53,337 bases of DNA, from assembly GCA_025765615.1 (NCBI GenBank), contig JAIVFJ010000379.1, positions 1 to 53,337 on the forward strand, read 5' to 3'. A program made the position numbers and the translations under genes. Below the pieces are notes generated by a model. It saw only the letters and a list, made by a program, of their open reading frames with translations. It ran no database searches and had not been told where the DNA came from. The DNA comes from Zopfochytrium polystomum. Taxonomy: Eukaryota > Chytridiomycota > Chytridiomycetes > Chytridiales > Chytridiaceae. Below, in pieces: positions 1 through 8,420 of the stretch; position 1 is the first letter of the stretch; each line of letters starts with the position of its first letter.

Positions 1-34
1 AATTTTGAGCGATTTTGCCCCCAGCCTGACGGAG

Positions 35-62
35 AGACAGACAGACAGACAGACAGACAGAT
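35..62. repeat. (GACA)n microsatellite
   Basis: About six tandem GACA units stand at the left edge. The same tetranucleotide recurs at 7809-7930, 29233-29273 and 47670-47770, so it is a general feature of this genome. Confidence 0.85.
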
Positions 63-149
63 CAATCATATAAAGGCGCTGGCATCACCCATGTTTTTTT
101 TTTTTTTTGTTTTTTTTTCGTTTACCAATTCAACAACAAAACACAAAGA

Positions 150-1002
150 ATGGTCCACTTCACCGCTGCCGTCTCGCTCGCCGCTCTTGCTGTCCTCAGC
201 TCCTCGCCGTCGTCAACGCGCACTACGTGCTCACCTCGCCCCTCACCCGCGGCTTCAGCGACGATGACGAGCCGACCGCCCCGTGCGGCGGCTTCGACTC
301 GCCCGTGAACCCCGTCGCCTTCCCACTGCGTGAGTTTTTTTGATTATTCAATTCATTCCATCCCATTCAACCTCATTCCATTTACCCATATTTCTCCGTC
401 CGCTGTCCTCCTCTCTCCATTGTTTTCCACAACTCCCCCCTTCCTTCACACACAAACAGAGTCGTCTGTGGCCATCTCCGCCTTCCACTCTACGGGGACT
501 GTCAACGTGAGCATCAAGATTGGCGACGCCGACGACTTTACCCAGGTCACGTCGGTCACCGTCGACTTTGGCAAGGTCGACCCTTGCTCCAACATTCCGC
601 CCTGGAACTCGACCATCCCGGTCGACCTGTCTGCGCTGTCGGGCGCTACCGAGGGCGGTCAGGCCGTGATCCAGACGGTCTTTGACGGGCCGACGGTCCG
701 CTTGTACCAGTGTGCCGGTAAGCGCTCTCCACGCACACACACACACACACCACCCTTTTGTGAAATATTTTCTTTTGGGAGGCTCTCCCCTACTGAAGCG
801 AAAGTATGATTGAATTAATTTTTCTTTCCTTTTTTTTTTTTCTCCTGAATTAGACGTTGTCCTCGGCGACGCAACTGACCTTCCGGCCCGCACGGACGAT
901 GGCGCCCAGGACTTGCCGGACCTGCGCCCGACCGACCTCTGCTCGGTCCCGCAGATCGGCGACATCTGCCCCAACCTCCAGTGCCCTAGCGGCTCGTCGT
1001 AG
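150..1002 (+). CDS. X325/BIM1-like secreted copper-binding protein
   Basis: Exons are 150-329, 460-717 and 854-1002; both introns are GT-AG and phases join cleanly (C|AG, then G|AC). After a hydrophobic signal peptide the mature protein would begin with His in 'A|HYVLTSPLTRGF', followed by a 'TAPCGGFDSP' motif. An internal His lies in 'AFHSTG' and an Asp follows 'YQCA', with six Cys in total. This pattern (N-terminal His after signal cleavage, CGG motif, second His and Asp) is that of fungal X325/BIM1 proteins, LPMO-like folds that bind Cu(II) at the cell surface rather than cleaving polysaccharide. ATG at 150 opens a good signal peptide, but its frame must shift by one near 190-205 to reach the mature part. 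That is either a sequence error or a disabling mutation. The C-terminus ends in a short Ser/Gly tail; a GPI signal is not evident. Confidence 0.75.
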
Positions 1003-1655
1003 TCGTCGTCGTCGTCGCCCGCCCCTGCTGCGTCCCTACTGAAACCATACTCGCGTACAGTGGCGCCAGCGCGCGCCTCGCGGGGGATAGCTCACTCTCT
1101 CACTCTCTCCTTTTTCTCTCTCCCTCTCCCTCTCTCTCGCAAGCTCTCTCTTTCAACCCGTTCCCTTTGTTTCTTCTTCTCTTTTTTTTTTCTCTTCTAG
1201 GTCTATGTAGATTGTGTGCCAAGAGACGGCACTGCCAACCCCGAACTTGTTTCGGTGAATAAGAAAAAAAAAATGTAGAGGGAGAACGTTCATCTCGGAA
1301 TCAATGGCCGCAACCGCCCGAGAGGGTGGAGGGCGGGAAGGCTGCGGCGTGTCCCAAAAGAATAGTGGTCAGGATGAGTGATCGCGAGTTCAGTGTGGGG
1401 CCGTCCGCACCAAAGCACGCGCACACACACAGTCACACAGAGTCACACACACACACACACACACACGCAGACGTTCTTTTGGGCGTGGGGACGGGCAAGG
1501 CAGGTTGGAAGGTTCGAAACGGGTCCCCACCCCCCCCAACGGTTTTTTCGTTCAAACAACGCCGGCCCACGGTTTTGTCGGGAAAGAAAGACAGGCCACC
1601 TCGCATTACTTTACATTCCAAAACAACGAGACGGAAAGTGAGCGAGCACCAAACA
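1003..1655. other. Intergenic region with CT-rich and CA-rich tracts
   Basis: It holds the 3' flank of the copper-protein gene, a CT-rich stretch (about 1090-1200) and a (CA)n tract near 1424-1466. No supportable gene was seen; open frames here are low-complexity. Confidence 0.6.
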
Positions 1656-2184
1656 ATGCCCCAACACCACCGACCCCGCCGCCGTCCTCGCCGCACCGTT
1701 GCCGTCCCGACCTTCACTCCACCACCAGCTCCGCCGCTACCTCCCAGCCTCCCTCACAACCCCGATCGCCCCTCCGCATCCTCGCCACCGTCGGCTGGAC
1801 GCTCCTCGGCGGTCTACCTCCTCTCTTCGACGTGGGTCGCCTTCCTGTTTTCAGCAGTCGACTCTCGCGCCGACCCGGCCCGTCATGGCGCTCTTTGGCC
1901 TGCCGATGCTCATCGGCGCCGCCACGCTGCCCGTCGCCGCAGTGCTGGTGTGGGTCGTGCCGCGCCGCGGCGCCGGCGCGAAAAGCAAGGCCCTGCTGAA
2001 GCAAGTCGGACTCGTCGTGCCCGCCGCGGGCGCCGCGGTCGCGCCGCTGTGGATTGCGGGCTGGTCGTCGTTGGGCGTCGTTGCAGGAATGGATGAGGAA
2101 TGGCGGAGGCGGCGGCGGCGGTGTGATGGTGGGGAGGACACGGGTCCGTGTTGTTTTGAAGAAATGAGGGGCCTCTTCGATTGA
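1656..2184 (+). pseudogene. Small tandem membrane-protein family, copy 1 (frameshifted)
   Basis: Alignment by eye to copies 2 (2499) and 3 (5432) shows the same order of segments: 'YLPASLTT', 'LRILATVGWTLLGGL', 'ALFGLPMLIGAATLPVAAVLVWVVP', 'AKSKALLKQVGLVVPA' and 'APLW'. These lie in different reading frames, so at least three frame changes separate the ATG at 1656 from the C-terminus. The segment in the middle that corresponds to the second hydrophobic block is also degraded. The family has two or three hydrophobic stretches and looks like a small multi-pass membrane protein of about 155 residues. I do not recognise it from known families. It is probably a dead copy. Confidence 0.55.
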
Positions 2185-2498
2185 TTGCTGCTTGATATAG
2201 CTGTTTCTGTCCGTTTAGTTTTTTGTAGTCTATCGCTGCCCGCAAACGACGACTGCGTAACTTGTGGGGACCCCACTGGCAAATACATACCTCTGATAGC
2301 TTCCGCGGAGATCCTTCCCTACCTGTCCTGCCGTTCATGTTCCTTCCCCACTGTGAGTGTAACAGGAGGAAGTTAGGGGGGGAGAGCGGCGGAGGTGGGG
2401 CGTTGCAGTGCGGCGCAAAATCCAGCAGCCCTAAGCGCTTTGAGGGCTGCACGGTCAAGTGACCCAACGGCCACAAAAACAAAAAACCTCATCCCGTC

Positions 2499-2970
2499 AT
2501 GCCCACCACGACCAGCGGCGACACCGATCCCGCCGCTACCGGCGCCGCTCCGCCATCCCCGGCTCGCTTCCACCACCACCACCACCACCTCCACCGCTGG
2601 CTCCCCACCTCCCTCACCACCGCCATCGGCCTCCGCCTCATCGCCACCGTCGTCTGGACGCTCCTCGCCGCCGCCCTCGTCCCGTGGACCTGGATCGCCC
2701 TCACGTGGACCTTCACCGACTCCCGCGGCGACCCCGCCGTCATCGCGCTGTTCGGCCTGCCCATGTGCGTCGGCGCCGCCACGCTGCCCGTCGCCGCCGT
2801 CCTGGTCTGGCTCGTCCCCCAGCGCCGCGGCGCAAAGAACGGGGCCCTGCTGAGGCAAGTGGGGCTCGTCGTGCCCGCCGTTGGGCGCTGCCGTTGCGCC
2901 GCTGTGGATGGGCGGGTTGTACGTCGTCGCGCTCGTGCAGAGCTGGATGGAGAGGGGCGGTGAGCGCTGA
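2499..2970 (+). CDS. Small tandem membrane-protein family, copy 2
   Basis: The ATG at 2499 opens a protein with a Pro/His-rich N-terminus (a run of His near residues 25-31), a first hydrophobic segment ('LRLIATVVWTLLAAALVPW'), and a second one after 'FGLPMCVG' ending in 'VLVWLVPQRRGAK'. The conserved 'LLRQVGLVVPA' follows. Just after this the frame breaks: the expected continuation 'GAAVAPLWMGGLYVVALVQSW' is in the next frame from about 2885 (a GGG run) and stops at 2970, while the original frame stops at 2963. It is single-exon. Function unknown; the family resembles a small integral membrane protein. The break may be one extra G. Confidence 0.55.
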
Positions 2971-3789
2971 TGCCCCGGTGGCTTGTGATGCGGGTTGTGG
3001 CTTGTCGCGTGCAGGCAAATGAGGGCCTCGTTTGTGTGATGGAGTTTAGGATCTTTGTAGCTGTGCGCTTCCCCGTTTCGCAATCTGTCGCAACCCTTAC
3101 CGCACCGGCAGACCTCCAGTAAGTGACTTGAGGGAGGTCTGTGGCAAATACATCGAATATCCTCGTCCGAGATTCTTCGTTGTCAAACAATCTCTCGTTC
3201 TTGGTCATAACTGCCCCTTGAGTGCGAAGAGAAGCGCAGGTGGGAGAGCGAAACAGACTCATCGTACTGCTTCCCATTTCACTTTCATTTTTTAAACGGC
3301 GCCCACAAATAAGCGGCCAAACATGGTGTGTTAATATGTTGGAAGAACGCTGGCTGGCGCTCTCCCGTCACGTCAGCTCCCGCACTCCTCTCGCTGTGAA
3401 ATTAATGGAGAGCCCACGCGGAGCTGATACTCACTACTCGACCCGCCGCTTCCGGCTGACTCCTCGCCAACCAGTGGAAGACCCAACGAATGGGGATTCC
3501 GTCGACATATCGGCCCGCCTTGATATCCGCAGTTGTCTTCATAAGTGGGGACATTTCGTGTATTCTTCTTCGATTCTTGTTCTTTTGGTTAAAAATCTTT
3601 CTAAGTGTAAAGAATGTGCTGAGCGGCGACTTCGCGGCGGCTGTTGAGAGCCGGCGGAGTTTCAATGGACCATTGTATTACCATCAGAGTAAACATGGGC
3701 TCACGAGAGGCATTATTTATCAAAAGAGGGAAGCGGCTCAGGCGCACCGTGCCGTCCATTACCCACGACCCATATCGAACGACCGAAGC
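2971..3789. other. Intergenic, no supportable gene
   Basis: It contains a short 'cggcagacctcca' motif (near 3102) that recurs near 6220 downstream of copy 3, suggesting that flanks were duplicated with the genes. The small open frames here have no recognisable domain. Confidence 0.4.
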
Positions 3790-4015
3790 CTTCCTCGCCG
3801 CGCCGACGTCTTCGGCTCCATCCCACCTCCTTCAGCGCTGCCAAACGGACATGAACGCATTTCTCGTCCAGATTATCGCTGTCCGGACGCTCCTCGGCCT
3901 CTCCCTCCTTCACCTGATGTGACTCGCCCTCGGGTTAACCGGCAGGTCGCTTTCGACCCCGCTGCCATCGGCCGCTCACTCCCCGTCGCCTGGCCGCGCT
4001 ACTCTTTTGGACTTT
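3790..4015 (+). pseudogene. Degraded fourth relic of the small membrane family
   Basis: Nucleotide stretches such as 'tatcgctgtccggacgctcctcggcc' split over 3867-3899 and 'gaccccgctgccatcg' near 3955 match the family's 'LIATVVWTLLA' and 'GDPAVIAL' coding segments in the correct order, but no frame is kept. It is interpreted as an old copy between copies 2 and 3. Confidence 0.35.
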
Positions 4016-4172
4016 GAAAAAAATTTCCATGCATTTCTGAATGTCCCAATGATGCTCGCATCTCGCTGGAAGGTGTCAGAGTAATAAGTAAAGGTCCTCC
4101 CGCGGATGCGGCCAGCGAAAGGATAGCGCGGTGGCGACTCATTTTTTGATTGCTGGCTGCGCCACCGAACGT

Positions 4173-5095
4173 ATGGAGGAACGACCCCGCAAGCTTGTGA
4201 CGGTGGCGCTCGTCGGCGATGGGGGATGCGGAAAGAGGAGCCTGCTGCGTGCACTCGCTGATAGTTGTCCAGACGTGAGCGATCGCTGCGATTAAAGGGG
4301 GAACGAAAAGCCGATCAAGCCGATCAACGGCTGCTGACTCTCACCTGCCCTTACTTTTGCAAGAGCTGCAGAATCGACGAATCGTCTGCATACGCCTGGG
4401 TCATCGCCGATGGACAGACCGACATACTCAAGTTCTGTTGTGAGGGCTCCTACAACCAACTTCGAGTGTTTTTCCTATCCAGTTCCACGGTTGTGTTGAT
4501 CTGCTTCACCGTCGATTGCCCGGCGTCATTAGAGAACGTAGTCGAAAAAGTTTGGCTAAGACTATCTCTGCGGTCGTTTAATAGTCACCCGCTCACTCAC
4601 AGCAATTAAAAAAACAAAAAAAAAAAAAATAGTGGATGCCAGAGGTTGGCTACCTTTGCCCACCGCGACACGTTATTCTGGTTTGCTGCAGGAAAGACTT
4701 GCGAGAGGATGCGGCAACCTTAGCGGACCTTGCGCAATACCATGAGACGCCGATCACAATTTCTGAGGTAGTCCGCTTGTAACTGTGTCCTCGAGCGAGA
4801 ATGTGGGGTGTTTCTTCCAAAACAGGAGGTGTGCGTGATTTGCAATCTTCTCTACTAAGAAGTGTGAACTCGGATCCCCCACCTACCCAACTGGTTCCAG
4901 GGTATCACAACCGCCGAACGAATCGGAGCTTACCGCTACGTGGAATGCAGTTCAGTGACGGGTGAAGGCGTGAAGGAGCTACTGGAGCACGCCGCGCGGG
5001 CTTCGCGCATCCCCCTCGAACAAAGGCCAAGGCTAGCCAACCGTGAGCGAGAACGACAGCGACGCCCCGATCGGCGCAGGTGCATCGTGCTCTGA
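4173..5095 (+). CDS. Atypical Rho-family small GTPase with CAAX box
   Basis: Four exons (4173-4274, 4364-4549, 4633-4767, 4901-5095), all GT-AG and phase 0, give 205 residues, the normal Rho length. The P-loop is 'GDGGCGKRSLL' (residues 15-25). Beta-4 and the following helix read 'VVLICFTVDCPASLENV', then 'WMPEV' and 'VILVCCRKDLRED' (the G4 region), 'YVECSS' (the G5 region), and a basic tail ending in Cys-Ile-Val-Leu. The order and spacing are those of Rho proteins, and the C-terminal Leu predicts geranylgeranylation and membrane targeting. Key catalytic positions differ: the P-loop Thr/Ser that binds Mg is Arg22, and the 'WDTAGQ' motif reads 'FCCEGS', losing the Asp and the Gln. No clear switch I Thr is visible. 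It is probably a GTPase-deficient or nucleotide-independent Rho, or a young pseudogene without stops. The exon 2 start was chosen by phase. Confidence 0.72.
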
Positions 5096-5431
5096 GGCGT
5101 TTGTTCCTTATAAGGTTAGCTTGCGTGTTCTTGTAACGCAAATTAGAGTGGGTGGCGCAGGCCCTCGAATGTTGAAGTGACTTGTTGGAGTTAAGAAATC
5201 AGTCTGTCGCTACCTCTTACCACGCTTACTCTTGATATACTGTACAGATGGTTCGTGACGACTTCACTGGCAAATTAGTCCATCCATTGGATATCGGGAG
5301 ACGGCCAGAGCGTCGGAACTCACTTGCCTTTTAAGTCTTGACCGAGAAGAAGTGTAAACTTCACAATGGTCAGGTGACAGAGCAAACAATTAATAACCAA
5401 CAAAAAAGAAGCCATCAAACCTCATCCCATA
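5096..5431. other. Intergenic, nothing recognised
   Basis: Short spacer between the Rho gene and copy 3 of the small membrane family. No repeat or gene was seen. Confidence 0.5.
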
Positions 5432-5888
5432 ATGCCCACCACCACCACCGCCACCGGCCGCGACCACGACCACCCTACTGCCGCGCCGTCCCCAGCTCCG
5501 CCATTCTATGACCAGCTCCACCGCTGGCTCCCCACTTCCACCTCCGTCACCACCGCCGTCGGCCTTCGCCTCCTCGTCACCGCCGCCTGGACGCTCATCG
5601 CCGCCGTCCTCGTCCCGTCGTCCTGGACCGTCCTCATGTGGATCTGCGGCGACGCCCGCTCCGGCGCCGACCCCGTCGCCATGGTGCTGTTTGGCATGCC
5701 CATGGTCGTCGGCGCCGCCACGCTGCCCGTTGCCGCCGTGCTGGTCTGGCTTGTGCCGCAGCGCGGGGGCGCAAAGAGTAAGGCCCTGCTGAAGCAAGTG
5801 GGGCTCGTCGTGCCGGCCTGTGGATGGGCTGGGTGCTTCTCGCCGCAAACGCTGGCGGGAAGGGTCTTGGGACGGTGAGCTTGTGATG
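5432..5888 (+). CDS. Small tandem membrane-protein family, copy 3
   Basis: The ATG at 5432 sits in the same 'cctcatcc(c/c)at' context as copy 2. The protein has an acidic/His N-terminus, hydrophobic segments 'LRLLVTAAWTLIAAVLVP' and 'GMPMVVGAATLPVAAVLVWLVPQ', then 'AKSKALLKQVGLVVPA'. As in copy 2, the frame breaks immediately after this block: a roughly 20-nt loss removes 'VGAAVAP', and the homologous continuation 'LWMGWVLLAAN' lies in another frame and stops at 5888, while the open frame stops at 5878. It is single-exon and unrecognised outside this cluster. Confidence 0.55.
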
Positions 5889-6455
5889 GCTAGTGATGTT
5901 GGCTGTGGCATTGTCGTGTAAAAAAGGCGGGTGTTTTTGTCGCTTGGTATTATTATCCTTGTATCTGTTCGCAACCCTTGAGGGGAAGACCGTTCATTTG
6001 ACTTTCAGAACCTTAGTGGGTTAATAAATTCGAAGCGGCTTCGGACGCGATCCTTCGTTTTACAAAATCAAAGATCGCTCGTTCGTTGGTCTGGTGGGAT
6101 GGGCCGACGGTGAGATCTGCTTTATCAGAGCCGTCTGTTTGCGCTTGCCTTCAGAAGACGGTGTGCGCGGCGAACCTTGGCGCACTTCAGGCGGTGGTGA
6201 CGAGGTCGGAGTTTGAATCGGCAGACCTCCACGACTTGAATGGCTTAAACTGATGATGACCCTTGGATGGAGGGGAAGTCGACTCTTAGTCACATAGTTT
6301 CTGTCTAATTTTCCTCACTTTCCAGATTTGCAAAGCTTCCTGAGGGAGAAGGTGCCCATTTAACCATTCTCCCGGTCAACTTTACCATTTTGGATAACCT
6401 TAGCAAGATTCACCGGTACACAGCGTAAAATGTGGGAGCAAGCAGAAAGATAGCG
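5889..6455. other. Intergenic, no supportable gene
   Basis: Contains flank sequence resembling that downstream of copy 2 ('cggcagacctcca' near 6220). Otherwise nothing was recognised. Confidence 0.4.
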
Positions 6456-6463
6456 GTCACAGC

Positions 6464-6732
6464 TAAGGCTGTGCACCGCGGACTTTGAGCGGACTTTTTT
6501 TAGAAAGTGCTTCACAACCGCCTTTGTGGTTACCCCAAAAAAGGCCCACCGCGGTCGCGGAGAAAAATGTGGAGAACCGCATTCTCCGCAATATCATTGT
6601 GCGGATACATCCAAATCAGGTATCCGCATCCGCAAATGCGGACATCAATTTCCCTCCGCCACCGCGGAGCTCCCATCCGGCTGAGCGGAGCGTGCGGATG
6701 TTCGCCGACCTCGTTGGCGGTGCGCAGCCTTA
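6464..6732. mobile_element. hAT-type MITE (non-autonomous DNA transposon)
   Basis: The element is 269 bp. Its ends form 16-bp terminal inverted repeats, left 'taaggctgtgcaccgc' and right 'gcggtgcgcagcctta' (15 of 16 pair). It is flanked by a perfect 8-bp direct repeat 'gtcacagc' at 6456-6463 and 6733-6740, the target duplication size of hAT elements. The interior is rich in short 'ccgcgg' and 'gcggat' sub-repeats and has no transposase, so it would need a transposase in trans. A dead hAT transposase lies at 38296-40012, but relatedness is not shown. Confidence 0.8.
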
Positions 6733-6868
6733 GTCACAGCATTATTAATAATGAAGAGGCGTCAAACAGCGCAGAGATCAACTGAGATTGAGAGGCAAGG
6801 AGCGCATGAAAAGTCTTTTTTTCGAGTTAAGGGGGGGGTGGTCAGGAGGTCGAATGCGGATGATCAAG

Positions 6869-7463
6869 TCACCCACCGTTGAACCCCCACTCGCCCTTGA
6901 CAATGTCGGTCAGTAGCCGCGCGTTCTGCCCTGTGTGCGTGCCGTTGAGCAAGTTGTACGAGTGCACGATGGCGCCGACGTTCTCCTTCTGCACGCGTAC
7001 TGGAACGGCCGCAGGTACATCTCGCGGAGCGTGCGGTCGTCGACCTCGCTGTCCGCGTGGTGCCGCCACGACTCTTGCTCGTTCGCTACGAGGTGCTTGA
7101 CCGTCGCGACAACGCCTTGGCTGTACTCCGCGGATCTGGTACCCCGCGCTAATCGCTGTCAGGTACGGGTCGGCGCCTTGGGTTTCCCAGTTGCGACCAG
7201 CGAGGGGATCGCGCGCCAAGTCTTGGGGAAGGACGGTTAAAAGAGACAGGTTAGCGTTGGATGGTGTGAGAGCTTGGGGAAAGGGGAATTGGGGGGTCTC
7301 GACGAGGATTGCGAAAGCAACGTACTTGCAACCTGAGAGGAAAGAGTAGTTAAAGACAGAAGATCTCGTTTGAGCATTCATTCAGAAGAAGCTACCGACA
7401 GAGTCACATACCGGCATCAACGCGACATCCACGCCCTTTCCCGCAAACTCGGAGCCAATAAGG
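6869..7463 (-). pseudogene. GH3 beta-glucosidase fragment
   Basis: Minus-strand pieces read, in order: 'EFAGKGVDVALMP' (exon ending at 7411 with a gtatgt donor), an intron, then 'GRNWETQGADPYLT', 'GVVATVKHLVANEQE', 'VDDRTLREMYLRPF', and 'KENVGAIVHSYNLLNGT' to 'LLTDIVKGEWGF'. These are consecutive GH3 catalytic-domain blocks, including the KH and NEQE substrate-site region. Two frame changes (near 7128 and near 6990) separate the blocks. Sequence beyond about 6869 does not continue into the expected nucleophile 'SDW' segment, and the N-terminus is missing. It is therefore a truncated relic of roughly 170 codons of an 800-residue enzyme. Confidence 0.75.
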
Positions 7464-8139
7464 TAAGCTTAGTCAAGCCAATTCATGATGAAATCCAAAT
7501 ACAATAAATCTCTTCCTGGATGGGATCCTCCTCACTTCAGGATTCCAGGCTGGTCAATGGTGGGTTCGAAATGCTCATAGGAGAACTGTCAAACTCGTGG
7601 TAAGGTGTGAGGGTGCAAACTCCTGGCTTCTCACTGAGGCACCTTGAGGGATCTTTGGGCACAGATTAATTTGCAACGAATGGTCTGCTTCGAAAGAATA
7701 TTTTCAACATAATATTAATACAGTATGCCAGAAAGCAGCCAACAAAATTGTCGTTCTCGTTGGTGTCGCGCAGCTTGTTGCACCGTATTTGTAATGAAAG
7801 GTGAATGTTCCTGTCTGTCTGTCTGTCTGTCTGTCTGTCTGCCTGTGTCTGTCTGTCTGTCCCTCTGTCTTTCTGATTGTCCGTCTGTCTGTCTTTCTGT
7901 CTGTCTGTCTGTGTCTGTCTGACTGCGTCTCACCGCAGAGCAACGGAAAAAAGTTCACACCATCTTCTTGTGTCCTTCTCGCTCCCTCCCTCCAGCCCTC
8001 CCTCCCTCCCCCGCTCCCCCCCTTTAACAAGCACACACAGCACGCAGCCCATCTCGTCTGATCCGTCCCCCCGCGCTACCGCCGGCGAGCAAGGTGCCTT
8101 CCCCCTGTCCCACATCGCCCGATCAAAAAACGACGCAGA
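7464..8139. other. Intergenic and promoter side of ArAE gene A
   Basis: No gene was seen. It holds the TCTG microsatellite (7809-7930) and a CT-rich stretch (7975-8030) shortly before the start codon at 8140, a common fungal promoter feature. Confidence 0.6.
7809..7930. repeat. (TCTG)n microsatellite
   Basis: Imperfect TCTG tandem repeats of about 120 bp lie about 200 bp upstream of ArAE gene A. A similar array, on the opposite strand relative to transcription, lies upstream of paralogue B at 47670-47770. Confidence 0.95.
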
Positions 8140-8381
8140 ATGGCGGCTCCGCGCCTCAAAAAAGCCGCGCCTCCGAGCGATGCCGAAAACGGCGGCGGCG
8201 GCCACGAACCCGCCGAGCACACTGCCACCTCCAACGCTAAGCCCCAACCTCCAAAGCCCGCCTTCCTGGCGTCCAGGCCGTTTCTCAACGTCTTGAAAGG
8301 TTAAAACTACTCGTCTGGATGGAAGGCCCATCTTTCTTGCTGACTCTGCTGATGATTCCTCATTATCGAAAAACAACCAAC

Positions 8382-8420
<39 letters not shown>

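Noticed and set aside
194..201. 8-nt GT...AG 'intron' that would fix the signal-peptide frame of the copper protein
   Set aside because: Removing it restores the frame, but no spliceosome removes an 8-nt intron; a base error or mutation is simpler.
1326..2096. 256-codon open frame with His/Arg/Pro-rich sequence
   Set aside because: It crosses CA repeats and a broken copy of the small membrane family in the wrong frame; composition is that of GC-rich shadow sequence.
7801..8036. Cys/Leu/Ser or Thr/Asp/Arg-rich frames
   Set aside because: These are translations of the TCTG microsatellite.
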